A DNA stretch of 64,000 nucleotides. Origin: Nitrobacter vulgaris. Lineage in GTDB: Bacteria > Pseudomonadota > Alphaproteobacteria > Rhizobiales > Xanthobacteraceae. The notes beneath the pieces were generated by a model, which was given only the letters and a program-made list of their open reading frames with translations, ran no database searches and was not told where the DNA came from. Location of the stretch: NCBI RefSeq assembly GCF_031453995.1, contig NZ_JAVDPZ010000001.1:1-64000 (forward strand), in the 5' to 3' direction. This document shows, piece after piece, positions 51,530 to 60,990 of this stretch (positions are counted from its first letter, which is position 1; each line of letters opens with the position of its first letter). The translations under genes and the position numbers were made by a program.

Positions 51530-52870
51530 CTACTCAACAGCGAACCAACTGACCTGGCGCGGCGCGCTCCATTCCACAGCCATCGTTTCGATCAGCCATG
51601 CTCCGGCGACGTCAGCGACAAAAGCGATGCGTTGGGTCTGCCCTGTATCGACCAGCACCGTATCCAGCCAGAACGGTTTCCATCCGTCGTCGAGCCGGTC
51701 CAGCAGGCGGGCGTGATGGCCATGCAGGCGAAAGACCATGGGCTTTGCTGTCGTGTTTGTCAGCGCAAGCACGGCGGTCCGGCCGCGTTTGACACGGAAG
51801 GCGGGGGGCCTACGCGTGCTAAAGAGCGCCGGGCGACTCCATGAAGTTGGAGTTCCTTCAGAGGAGGGCAGCGGCACGTCGGCGCGCAGCGCGTTCCTGA
51901 GATCGAGTCTCGCAGGCAGGCTGGTGGATGGCAACGCAGGCGGCGCCGGCAGCGGCGCGGCCCGGCCCGGCCCGTCAGCTGAAACGTGCAGGCGGGCGAT
52001 CTCATGTAGTTTGCCGCCGCCGTCATGCAGGGCGATGGCTGATGTCGTTCCCGACGGCAACGTGGCGTCTATAACGGCGTCGATCCGGGTTCCCGGGGCC
52101 AGTACCAATCGGCCGTTGCGCGCCAGAAACGGCTCCGCCGGCTGGCTGTCGATCGCTATGATCCGTACACCAAGATTTTTGATTTCAATAGCAATTACAT
52201 TGCGTTGACAGGCATTTATGAACCTTAGCCTAAGTCGCTCGTTGATGTGAAGGTTAATGTCGAGCGATGGCTTTCCATTCACCAGGTAGAGAGGCGGTCC
52301 GACCTTTTTTTCGGTCGTTCCGGGCGCGACAGGAAGTCCTTCAGCATCCAGCCGCCAGTCCTCAATCAGCATGACCTCGTCACGGTCGACTTCCGCCGGC
52401 GTCTGTTCCTCGACGATCAGAGCCTGCGCGGGCGAGGGCTGCGCCAGACCATCTCCCAGCAGGCGGCTATCGCACATAAAAGTTCCGGCCTGCCGGAAGG
52501 GGAGTGAATAGCGATCGGTTTCGCCCGGCGAGATAGGGGGCCGAGCGGTCAATGGCTCGATGGCAGCCGCGCCATCTAATCCATGCCAGTTCAAAACAAA
52601 CGGCGCCGGCAGGCCGTTGTTCACGACGAGGCCCATGCTCTCGCTTTGGCGGAAACGGAGGCTTCCGGAGGAGCCGTCGGTCTTCAGGGACCAGACCGTG
52701 GTTTCGCGATGATCCGGCCCAAGTGAAAGGGGGGTGGGCATCGCGTCAATGGCGTGTATTTGAGGATGTTGCGATTGCGCATGGATCGTGGCGGCGGGTC
52801 CTGCCGCGGCGGCTGCCCCGAAACCGGCCAGAAGATGCCTCCGGGTTAATCGAGCAGGACGAAACATCAT
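51530..52870 (-). CDS. Multicopper-oxidase-like exported protein lacking copper ligands
   Basis: A 446-residue protein with three cupredoxin-like domains. A Tat signal peptide contains TRRHLLAGF, with cleavage near HAQS. In ordinary multicopper oxidases four His-rich motifs bind copper; here WHWHG is reduced to LNWHG, the HSH motif is GTFMCDSR, the third is RLHGHHARLLD, and the C-terminal HCHIxxH region is GAWLIETMAV. Most ligands, including the type 1 Cys, are missing, so oxidase activity is unlikely. E. coli FtsP (SufI), a cell-division protein, is a comparable copper-free relative. It converges with the nnr gene. Confidence 0.8.
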   Translation of the reverse strand: MMFRPARLTRRHLLAGFGAAAAAGPAATIHAQSQHPQIHAIDAMPTPLSLGPDHRETTVWSLKTDGSSGSLRFRQSESMGLVVNNGLPAPFVLNWHGLDGAAAIEPLTARPPISPGETDRYSLPFRQAGTFMCDSRLLGDGLAQPSPAQALIVEEQTPAEVDRDEVMLIEDWRLDAEGLPVAPGTTEKKVGPPLYLVNGKPSLDINLHINERLRLRFINACQRNVIAIEIKNLGVRIIAIDSQPAEPFLARNGRLVLAPGTRIDAVIDATLPSGTTSAIALHDGGGKLHEIARLHVSADGPGRAAPLPAPPALPSTSLPARLDLRNALRADVPLPSSEGTPTSWSRPALFSTRRPPAFRVKRGRTAVLALTNTTAKPMVFRLHGHHARLLDRLDDGWKPFWLDTVLVDTGQTQRIAFVADVAGAWLIETMAVEWSAPRQVSWFAVE

Positions 52871-53146
52871 TTGCCAATGCCGATCATGTTCTTCGGACCC
52901 TGTCCAGCACGGCCATTTTTTTACTGCAGACGGATGCCGCCATGTTATAAGCCCGCCGCATCGAAGCGCCTCGATGACGGCGGGAGATATCCGTTGCCCT
53001 CGATGCGCCTGGTTTCAACTCGTTCCGGTTTTAACTCGTTGGAGCATGAGGTCTACCGAAAGCCGCTTCGCATTTTTCGGCATCATTTGACATTCGCTTT
53101 GCCGACTCCCAGCCAAATGGTAGCAAATGTCAAACCCACTCCACCG

Positions 53147-53231
<85 letters not shown>

Positions 53232-53381
53232 AGCGCTAAAGCGTTTGAGCAGATGATTTCAGGCAGCTATCCGGGTTGGATACATGCCGGCCGTACACCG
53301 ATGCAGGCGTTTTGCCGCGCATCGACCGATTGACAATGATTCGGCCATTCCAGCCGGATCGAGCGGAAGAAGATTGACGTC

Positions 53382-54743
53382 ATGCAGGTGAACGAAACCC
53401 TCGCCGAGGGACTGAGACACGAGTTCCAGGTCAGCATTCCGGCCGCCGAAATCGCGGCCAAGGCGGATGAGCGGCTCGTCGACCTCAAGGACAAGGTGAA
53501 GATCAACGGCTTTCGTCCAGGGAAAGTGCCGGTCAGCCACCTCAAGAAGCTCTATGGCCGCTCCTTGATGGTCGAGACCATCGAAGACACGATCCGCGAT
53601 ACGAATATGCAGATCGTCAACGACCGTGGCTTCAAACTCGCAGGTAATCCCAAGGTAACGATGCCTTCGGAGGAGAAGGAGATCGAGGATATCCTCGCGG
53701 GCAAGTCCGACCTCAGCTATAGCGTGGCGATCGAAGTCGTGCCGCCGATCGAACTAGCGGACTTCAAGTCCTTCACCATCGAGAAGCCGGTGGTCGATGT
53801 TAGCGACGCCGACGTTGACGAAGCCATCAAACGGATCGCCGATCAGAATCGCACCTACTCCAACAGGACGGAGGGCGCGAAGGCCGAGAATGGCGATCGC
53901 GTCACCATTTCGTTCAAGGGCACCATCGACGGCGAGCCGTTCGAGGGCGGGAGCAGCGAGGATATCCTGGTCGTGCTGGGATCGAATGCCCTCATTCCGG
54001 GGTTCGAAGAGCAGTTGGTTGGGGCCGGAGTCGGCGAGACTCGCACGGTCAAGGCGTCGTTCCCTCAGAACTATGCGGACTCAGAGCTTGCCGGGAAGGA
54101 TGCAGAGTTCGAGACCACGGTAAGCCTGATCGAGGCGCCGGAGGATATCAAGATCGACGACGAGTTTGCCAAGTTGCTCGGTCTGCAGGAGCTCGATCAG
54201 TTGAAGCAAGTCGTCCGCGAGCAGCTCAGCGCTGAATTTGCCCGAGCGATGAGGCAACACGTCAAGCGCGCGCTATTTGATCGTCTCGATGAGACGCACA
54301 AGTTCGATGCGCCCCCGACGCTGGTTGAAGAGGAGTTCGAACAGGTTTGGCAGTCGATCACGGCGGAGATGGAAAAAGAGAAGAAGACCTTCGCCGACGA
54401 GAACACCACCGAAGAAGAGGCCAGGGCAGAGTACCGCCGGATTGCAGACCGCCGGGTACGACTCAGCCTGGTACTCTCGGAGATCGGCGAAAAGAACAAA
54501 ATCTCGGTCGCGGATGATGAAATCAACCGTGCGTTGATTAGTCGCGCCCGCCAGACGCCGGGCCGTGAGAAGGAAATTTGGGATTACTATCAGAAAAACC
54601 CGCAAGCGCTGGCTCAGATTCGCGCGCCCCTTTTTGAGAACAAGGTGGTGGATTACATTCTTGAACTCGCCACGATCACGGAAAAGAGTGTGACGCGCGA
54701 GGACCTCTTTAAGGAACACGAGGCGCACAGTACCGAGATCTGA
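53382..54743 (+). CDS. tig: Trigger factor
   Basis: A 453-residue ribosome-associated chaperone. The N-terminal domain carries a ribosome-binding FRPGKVPVSHLKKLYG (the family GFRxGxxP signature). The FKBP-type PPIase domain (about 160-245) includes DRVTISFKGTIDGEPFEGG. The C-terminal helical arms form the chaperone cradle. It starts the tig-clpP-clpX-lon protein-quality cluster, a common order. Confidence 0.97.
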   Translation: MQVNETLAEGLRHEFQVSIPAAEIAAKADERLVDLKDKVKINGFRPGKVPVSHLKKLYGRSLMVETIEDTIRDTNMQIVNDRGFKLAGNPKVTMPSEEKEIEDILAGKSDLSYSVAIEVVPPIELADFKSFTIEKPVVDVSDADVDEAIKRIADQNRTYSNRTEGAKAENGDRVTISFKGTIDGEPFEGGSSEDILVVLGSNALIPGFEEQLVGAGVGETRTVKASFPQNYADSELAGKDAEFETTVSLIEAPEDIKIDDEFAKLLGLQELDQLKQVVREQLSAEFARAMRQHVKRALFDRLDETHKFDAPPTLVEEEFEQVWQSITAEMEKEKKTFADENTTEEEARAEYRRIADRRVRLSLVLSEIGEKNKISVADDEINRALISRARQTPGREKEIWDYYQKNPQALAQIRAPLFENKVVDYILELATITEKSVTREDLFKEHEAHSTEI

Positions 54744-55124
54744 CCGACCGCGCGTTGGGGTCTGTACAGCGCCGCATGATATTATGGGTATGGATCGGAT
54801 CCGGCGTCGCGATACGGTCCCGTCAGGCTGCGAATCGGTTCAGTTTGTGGAGTGAGCCTGACATTCGAGGCGGGGGTGCCGTCCAGGACCAGCTCGTACT
54901 GCGCGACCTTTCGTGGCGAACGTCAAAATCGAGGGCGCCAGCAAATTACGATTCCGGCGTGGCTTAGGTTCAGTCTTGTCGCCCAAGCGATGAACTTATA
55001 TCTGTGGGCCGTGCTTGCCGAGTCCTGCATCACGGGACATTCATCCGCACCGGAAGAACTGAAGACTCTCGGTTTCTCGGATGTTCGTCGCCGCCAACCG
55101 CTGACACAAACTTTTGGGTGATCA
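54744..55124. other. Gene-free region between tig and clpP
   Basis: About 380 bases without a credible gene. It is likely to contain the clpP promoter; I could not fit a heat-shock sigma-32 sequence with confidence. Confidence 0.4.
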
Positions 55125-55760
55125 ATGCGCGATCCAGTGGAAACCTACATGAACCTCGTGCCGATGGTGGTCGAGCAGACCAATCGCGGCGAGAGGGCCT
55201 ACGATATCTTCTCCCGGTTGCTGAAGGAGCGCATCATCTTTGTGACCGGCCCGGTCGAAGACAACATGGCGATGCTGACCGTTGCGCAGCTCCTTTTCCT
55301 GGAGGCGGAGAATCCGAAAAAGGAAATCTCGATGTACATCAATTCGCCGGGTGGCGTGGTGACTTCGGGTCTGGCGATCTACGACACGATGCAGTTCATT
55401 CGTCCGCCGGTCGCAACGCTGTGCACCGGACAAGCTGCGTCGATGGGCTCGTTGCTGCTGGCCGCAGGCGAAAAGGATATGCGGCACGCACTGCCGAACG
55501 CGCGCATCATGGTTCACCAGCCCTCTGGCGGTTTCCAGGGGCAGGCGACGGACATTATGCTGCACGCGCAGGAAATTCTGAGCCTCAAGAAGCGACTCAA
55601 CGAGATCTACGTCAAGCATACGGGACAGACCTACCAGGCGATCGAGGAGGCGCTGGAGCGCGATAAGTTCCTCACGGCTGACATGGCTCGTGACTTCGGC
55701 ATCGTTGATAAAGTGATCGACAAGCGCGCTGAAGAACCGGCCGCACCGAAGGCTTCGTAA
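55125..55760 (+). CDS. clpP: ClpP protease subunit
   Basis: A 211-residue serine peptidase forming the 14-mer proteolytic barrel. The catalytic triad is Ser106 in GQAASMGSL, His131 in RIMVHQPSGG and Asp180 at ERDKFLTAD. It degrades SsrA-tagged and regulatory proteins with ClpX (encoded downstream) or ClpA. The ATG at 55125 gives the family N-terminus. Confidence 0.98.
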   Translation: MRDPVETYMNLVPMVVEQTNRGERAYDIFSRLLKERIIFVTGPVEDNMAMLTVAQLLFLEAENPKKEISMYINSPGGVVTSGLAIYDTMQFIRPPVATLCTGQAASMGSLLLAAGEKDMRHALPNARIMVHQPSGGFQGQATDIMLHAQEILSLKKRLNEIYVKHTGQTYQAIEEALERDKFLTADMARDFGIVDKVIDKRAEEPAAPKAS

Positions 55761-56209
55761 CGTATCAAGGCTCCGTCCAGTGACGAACGGAAGGCCGGTT
55801 GATCCCGATCCAGTTTGAACCATCGCGATTGCACGGCGATGGTTTCTGAAAAGTTCCTTGTCCTTCCGCGCGAAGTATCCGCCTGACTGGCATGATACCG
55901 GCGCAACGCTGGACCAGTTTTTGGCAAGGGAAGAGTCGCCTCCCTGGGCCAAATCAGGCTATTGTCGCATTGCGGATGGCTGCCGATTAGCGAATTCTTG
56001 AGAGTCGGGGAGCCATGGTGCGGTTGCTGCGTTTCAACTGGCGGTATGCGCAGGAGAATCGAATGGACCCGCGATTCGCGCGGGGTTGAGAGCGCAGGGT
56101 CTTTTCTGGTACGGACTTTGCTCATATGTAAACCCGTTAGACCGGATGTGCCGGATCGGAACGGGCGAGCAGGCGAACAGGCGGGATCGAGCGTCGGACG
56201 GAGACAGGA
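55761..56209. other. Gene-free region between clpP and clpX
   Basis: About 450 bases with no supportable gene. Short open frames here lack ribosome binding sites. It separates genes that are often a tight operon, so clpX probably has its own promoter. Confidence 0.4.
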
Positions 56210-57484
56210 ATGAGTAAGGTCGGTACGGGCGACTCCAAGAATACGCTGTATTGTTCGTTTTGCGGCAAGAGTCAGCACGAGGTGCGCAAACTGATCGCGG
56301 GCCCGACCGTGTTCATCTGTGACGAATGCGTCGAGCTCTGCATGGACATCATTCGCGAGGAGAACAAGTCCTCGCTGGTGAAGTCGCGCGACGGCATTCC
56401 GACTCCGAAGGAGATATGCAAGGTTCTGGACGACTACGTCATCGGGCAGGGCCACGCCAAGAAGGTACTTTCGGTTGCGGTCCACAATCACTACAAGCGG
56501 CTTAACCATCAGACCAAGCATAACGACGTCGAACTCGCGAAGTCGAACATCCTGCTGATCGGACCGACCGGATCGGGCAAGACGCTGCTTGCGCAGACGC
56601 TGGCGCGTATCCTCGACGTTCCGTTTACCATGGCGGATGCAACGACGCTGACCGAGGCCGGCTACGTCGGCGAGGATGTCGAGAACATCATCCTGAAGCT
56701 GTTGCAGTCGGCGGACTACAATGTCGAGCGTGCGCAACGCGGTATCGTTTATATCGACGAAATCGATAAGATCTCACGCAAGTCCGACAACCCCTCGATC
56801 ACGCGTGACGTGTCGGGTGAGGGCGTGCAGCAGGCGTTGTTGAAGATCATGGAAGGCACAGTGGCTTCGGTTCCGCCGCAGGGCGGCCGGAAGCACCCGC
56901 AGCAGGAGTTCCTGCAGGTTGATACCACGAATATCCTGTTCATCTGCGGGGGCGCGTTCTCGGGCCTAGAGAAGATCATCTCGGCGCGAGGACGCACGAC
57001 GTCAATCGGTTTCGCTGCGCAGGTGCTTGCGCCGGAAGACCGCCGCACTGGCGAAATCTTCAGGCATGTCGAGCCGGAGGATTTGCTGAAGTATGGCTTG
57101 ATCCCGGAATTCGTCGGACGTCTGCCCGTCGTGGCCACGCTCGAGGATCTCGACGAAGCATCGCTGAAAAAGATTTTGACCGATCCCAAGAATGCGCTGG
57201 TGAAACAGTATCAGCGGTTGTTCGAGATGGAGAATATCGAGCTGACGTTCGCCGACGAGGCGCTCGGCGCGGTGGCCCGCAAGGCCATCGAGCGCAAGAC
57301 CGGCGCGCGTGGGTTGCGCTCGATTCTCGAAAGCATCCTGCTCGAAACCATGTTCGATCTTCCGGGCCTGGAAGGGGTCGAGGAGGTCGTGATCTCGCGC
57401 GAAGTGGTCGAAGGAACCGCGCGACCGCTGTACATTTACGCCGACCGCTCTGATCGCGCGAGCGAAAGCAGCGCCAGCGCCTGA
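56210..57484 (+). CDS. clpX: ClpX, AAA+ unfoldase of ClpXP
   Basis: A 424-residue unfoldase. The N-terminal zinc-binding domain has Cys15, Cys18, Cys37 and Cys40. Walker A is GPTGSGKT at 118-125, followed by Walker B IVYIDEIDKI and the GYVGEDVE pore loop. The IGF loop for ClpP docking is present as TSIGFAAQV. Length is standard for alphaproteobacteria, in which ClpXP controls cell-cycle regulators. Confidence 0.98.
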   Translation: MSKVGTGDSKNTLYCSFCGKSQHEVRKLIAGPTVFICDECVELCMDIIREENKSSLVKSRDGIPTPKEICKVLDDYVIGQGHAKKVLSVAVHNHYKRLNHQTKHNDVELAKSNILLIGPTGSGKTLLAQTLARILDVPFTMADATTLTEAGYVGEDVENIILKLLQSADYNVERAQRGIVYIDEIDKISRKSDNPSITRDVSGEGVQQALLKIMEGTVASVPPQGGRKHPQQEFLQVDTTNILFICGGAFSGLEKIISARGRTTSIGFAAQVLAPEDRRTGEIFRHVEPEDLLKYGLIPEFVGRLPVVATLEDLDEASLKKILTDPKNALVKQYQRLFEMENIELTFADEALGAVARKAIERKTGARGLRSILESILLETMFDLPGLEGVEEVVISREVVEGTARPLYIYADRSDRASESSASA

Positions 57485-57544
57485 TCCGACCGTTTTTCGG
57501 CTGTCTCGTGCCTCGCTGGCGGTTAGCCGCGAGGGGGTCTTGCT

Positions 57545-57616
57545 TTACAAGCCGATGGCTCCTGTAGGTTGCAAGCCGACGCTCCGTGTCGGTTACAAGC
57601 CGCTGATTTCCTTCAC
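57545..57616 (+). repeat. Three imperfect 24-base direct repeats upstream of lon
   Basis: Units start at 57545, 57569 and 57593 with TTRCAAGCCG. Units 1 and 2 share most of the remaining bases, and unit 3 matches mainly at its start. The array occupies part of the 324-base clpX-lon gap. It could bind a regulator or be the product of slippage. The rest of this gap (57485-57808) holds no gene; the lon promoter should lie within it. Confidence 0.6.
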
Positions 57617-57808
57617 TTGACACGCTGGTGGTGGATGGCCACCTTATGCTGTCGGCGGCGGCGCATGTTCGCTAGCTGCTCACGACCTCGGGCAGGTGAG
57701 GCCTCGGTTCGCAAAGGCCCATTCTTCTCCAGGAAACTCGGCACCTTGTGGCGGTTGCGCATTGACATGCGGCTGCGAACAAGGGGGCGCAACAAAAGGA
57801 ACAAGGCT

Positions 57809-60235
57809 ATGACCGCCTCGAAACCCCGGCCAGCTATAGTCCACGGCGAAATCCATGCCTATCCGGTGCTTCCGCTTCGCGACATCGTCGTTTTCCCGCA
57901 CATGATCGTGCCGCTGTTCGTCGGCCGCGAGAAATCGATCAGGGCGCTGGAAGAGGTGATGAAGAACGATGGGCTCATCATGCTAGCGACGCAGAAGAAC
58001 GCGTCGGACGATGATCCTGTGCCAGATTCTATCTATAAAATCGGAACGCTCGCCAGCGTGCTGCAACTGCTGAAGCTACCCGACGGCACGGTGAAGGTGC
58101 TGGTGGAAGGTCTTGAGCGGGCGCGCGTCGAGACCTATTCCGACCGCTCCGACTATTATGAGGCGACCGCGGTCGCGCTGGCTGACACCGATACCAATAG
58201 CGTCGAAGCCGAGGCGCTGGCGCGTTCAGTCGTGTCGGATTTCGAAAGCTATGTGAAGCTGAACAAGAAGATCTCTCCCGAGGTTGTGGGTGTCGTGCAG
58301 GCGATCACGGATTTCGCCAAGCTTGGTGATACCGTAGCGTCGCACCTCGCCGCCAAGATCGCGGATCGCCAGGGCATTCTTGAGACGCTGTCTGTAACCG
58401 CACGTCTGGAAAAAGTGCTCGGTTTGATGGAGAGCGAGATCTCCGTTCTGCAGGTCGAGAAACGCATCCGTTCACGCGTCAAACGCCAGATGGAGAAGAC
58501 CCAGCGCGAGTACTACCTCAACGAGCAGATGAAGGCGATCCAGAAGGAACTCGGCGATGACGAGGGCCGGGACGAGCTCGCCGATCTCGAAGAGAAGATC
58601 GCCAAGACAAAGCTTTCGAAGGAGGCTCGCGAGAAGGCCCAGCACGAACTGAAGAAGCTGCGGCAAATGTCTCCGATGTCCGCGGAGGCCACCGTGGTGC
58701 GCAACTATCTCGATTGGTTGCTGTCGATTCCGTGGGCCAAGAAGTCCAAGGTGAAGAAGGATCTCAACGCCGCCCAGGAAGTGCTGGACGCTGATCATTA
58801 CGGGCTTGAGAAGGTTAAGGACCGTATCGTCGAGTATCTCGCGGTGCAGTCGCGCGCCAACAAGCTGACCGGACCGATTCTGTGCCTTGTCGGTCCGCCC
58901 GGCGTCGGCAAGACCTCGCTCGGAAAGTCGATCGCGCGGGCGACGGGCCGCGAATTCGTGCGCGTCTCGCTCGGCGGCGTGCGCGATGAGGCGGAAATCC
59001 GCGGTCACCGCCGGACGTATATCGGCTCGATGCCCGGCAAGATTATTCAGTCGATGCGCAAGGCCAAGACCTCGAACCCGCTGTTCCTGCTGGACGAGAT
59101 CGATAAGATGGGCGCGGATTTCCGCGGCGATCCGTCGTCTGCCCTGCTTGAAGTCCTCGACCCCGAGCAGAACTCGACGTTCAACGATCACTATCTGGAA
59201 GTCGACTACGATCTGTCCAACGTGATGTTCCTCACGACCGCGAATACGCTGAATATTCCCGGTCCCTTGATGGACCGCATGGAGATCATCCGGATCGCCG
59301 GCTACACGGAGAACGAGAAGGTCGAGATTGCTCGCAAGCATCTCATCCCGAACGCGCTCACCAAGCACGGCCTGGATTCGAAGGAGTGGTCGATCGATGA
59401 CGACTCGCTTCTGCTCATCATCCGTCGCTACACCCGTGAAGCGGGCGTGCGAAACCTGGAGCGTGAGCTTTCTACACTCGCCCGCAAGGCGGTGAAGGAA
59501 CTGATGCTCTCGAAAAGGAAGTCGGTCAAAGTCACCGAGAAGGTCGTCGAGGAATTTCTCGGAGTTCCGAAATATCGCTACGGCGAGATCGAAACCGACG
59601 ATCAGGTCGGTGTCGTGACCGGTCTGGCATGGACCGACGTCGGCGGCGAGTTGCTGACGATCGAAAGCGTAATGATGCCCGGCAAGGGACGCATGACGGT
59701 TACCGGCAACCTGCGCGACGTGATGAAGGAATCGATCTCGGCGGCGGCTTCCTACGTCCGCTCGCGCGCGATCACCTTCGGGATCGAGCCGCCGCTGTTT
59801 GAGCGACGCGATATCCACGTTCACGTCCCCGAGGGGGCTACCCCGAAGGATGGTCCTTCGGCCGGTGTAGCGATGGCGACGACGATTGTGTCGGTGCTGA
59901 CCGGAATCCCGATCCGGCGCGATATCGCAATGACGGGCGAGATCACGCTGCGAGGCAGGGTTTTGCCGATCGGCGGTCTCAAGGAGAAACTGTTGGCAGC
60001 CGCGCGAGGTGGCATCAAGACGGTGCTCATACCGGACGAGAATGCCAAGGATCTCACTGAGATCTCCGAGTCTATCAAGGCTGGGCTGGAGATCATTCCG
60101 GTCGCGCGGATGGACGAGGTGATCGCCAAAGCGTTGGTGCGGCAGCCCAAGCCGATTGTCTGGGAGGAGGATACGAAGCTCCCGGTCACTCCCGATGCGG
60201 CTGACGAGGCGGCGGGCGGCCTGACCGCTCACTGA
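57809..60235 (+). CDS. lon: Lon protease (La)
   Basis: An 808-residue ATP-dependent serine protease. The N-terminal domain begins YPVLPLRDIVVFPHMIVPLFVGREKSI. Walker A is GPPGVGKTS and Walker B FLLDEIDKM. The Ser-Lys dyad lies in the C-terminal domain: Ser in PKDGPSAGVAM and Lys in GGLKEKLLAA. The ATG at 57809 follows an AAAAGGA ribosome binding site; an earlier in-frame start adds a non-homologous stretch. It degrades misfolded and regulatory proteins. A terminator follows at once. Confidence 0.97.
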   Translation: MTASKPRPAIVHGEIHAYPVLPLRDIVVFPHMIVPLFVGREKSIRALEEVMKNDGLIMLATQKNASDDDPVPDSIYKIGTLASVLQLLKLPDGTVKVLVEGLERARVETYSDRSDYYEATAVALADTDTNSVEAEALARSVVSDFESYVKLNKKISPEVVGVVQAITDFAKLGDTVASHLAAKIADRQGILETLSVTARLEKVLGLMESEISVLQVEKRIRSRVKRQMEKTQREYYLNEQMKAIQKELGDDEGRDELADLEEKIAKTKLSKEAREKAQHELKKLRQMSPMSAEATVVRNYLDWLLSIPWAKKSKVKKDLNAAQEVLDADHYGLEKVKDRIVEYLAVQSRANKLTGPILCLVGPPGVGKTSLGKSIARATGREFVRVSLGGVRDEAEIRGHRRTYIGSMPGKIIQSMRKAKTSNPLFLLDEIDKMGADFRGDPSSALLEVLDPEQNSTFNDHYLEVDYDLSNVMFLTTANTLNIPGPLMDRMEIIRIAGYTENEKVEIARKHLIPNALTKHGLDSKEWSIDDDSLLLIIRRYTREAGVRNLERELSTLARKAVKELMLSKRKSVKVTEKVVEEFLGVPKYRYGEIETDDQVGVVTGLAWTDVGGELLTIESVMMPGKGRMTVTGNLRDVMKESISAAASYVRSRAITFGIEPPLFERRDIHVHVPEGATPKDGPSAGVAMATTIVSVLTGIPIRRDIAMTGEITLRGRVLPIGGLKEKLLAAARGGIKTVLIPDENAKDLTEISESIKAGLEIIPVARMDEVIAKALVRQPKPIVWEEDTKLPVTPDAADEAAGGLTAH

Positions 60236-60254
60236 TCGTCACGACATAATTGAC

Positions 60255-60286
60255 GGAACGGCGCCTGCGAGGGCGCCGTTCTTGCA
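60255..60286 (+). terminator. Intrinsic terminator after lon
   Basis: GAACGGCGCC (60256-60265) pairs with GGCGCCGTTC (60272-60281) around a 6-base loop. The following T-run is short (TTGCATT), so it is moderately strong. Confidence 0.75.
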
Positions 60287-60444
60287 TTATGATGCGACTA
60301 TCGAGACGATGGTCATGGATATCGGGGGACAATGCGCCCGCGGGGCATCAAGATCGGCGGGCAGGTTGTATCCGATGGACAGGTACGTACGACCGCGACG
60401 GTGGCTTGCGTGCAGGGATGTGTCGGCGCTAAACAGGGAGCCGA

Positions 60445-60521
60445 GGGCGGCTAGCTCAGCTGGTTAGAGCATCTCGTTTACACCGAGAGGGTCGGGAGTT
60501 CGAATCTCTCGCCGCCTACCA
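60445..60521 (+). tRNA. tRNA-Val (anticodon UAC)
   Basis: The acceptor stem GGGCGGC pairs with GCCGCCT (the first pair is G-U). The D-arm GCTCAGCTGGTTAGAGC, anticodon arm CTCG-TTTACAC-CGAG with anticodon UAC, and T-arm GGGAGTTCGAATCTCTC are all regular, and CCA is encoded. Confidence 0.96.
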
Positions 60522-60578
60522 CAAACAAGCAGCTCAGGCTGACACAGTTATCGATCCCAGCTCCCCGACACGGGTCGA

Positions 60579-60797
60579 TCATGACGAAACTTTACGATAG
60601 ATCAAACCGGGGGCGATAAGGCATTCATTCCGGGCCAGCTGCGATGGCTCGAGCCCGCCGGCTCCTTCGAGAGCGATACGATCAAACTCAAACCGGGCGC
60701 CGCTCGAATCGACGATGTATTCGGGGATCGATTCCCGGCGATACTCACCGATGGAAGGACCTTGCTCGACGATCGTCTTATCTTCCTCATCTGCCAT
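60579..60797 (-). CDS. Small conserved-looking hypothetical protein
   Basis: A 72-residue acidic protein starting MADEEDKTIVEQGPSIGEYRR and ending GLIYRKVSS. A GGAGAG ribosome binding site 6 bases before the ATG supports it. There is no membrane segment and no motif I recognise. It lies alone opposite to the flanking genes. Confidence 0.55.
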   Translation of the reverse strand: MADEEDKTIVEQGPSIGEYRRESIPEYIVDSSGARFEFDRIALEGAGGLEPSQLARNECLIAPGLIYRKVSS

Positions 60798-60990
60798 CTC
60801 TTCTCTCCATTCTGGTCCGAACCGCAGGCGGCATCTCCTCTGTCCCGCTGCGGCGGGATATCGCCCTCGGCTTGGGTGTGGTACGTTTTGACCTCGGCTT
60901 GTTACCAAGCCGCTAGATCGAGTGGTTTCCTCCATAAGCGGCGTCACGGATTTTGTGAAGGGCAATCGCTCGAATTGCGCGGGAGCGGTG

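Noticed and set aside
57600..57660. TTGACA at 57616 with TTATGC as a lon promoter
   Set aside because: Spacing of about 21 bases is too long; no better -10 was found.
58472..60232. 586-codon frame antisense to lon
   Set aside because: Shadow of a highly conserved gene; composition is Arg/His/Gln-rich as expected for such frames.
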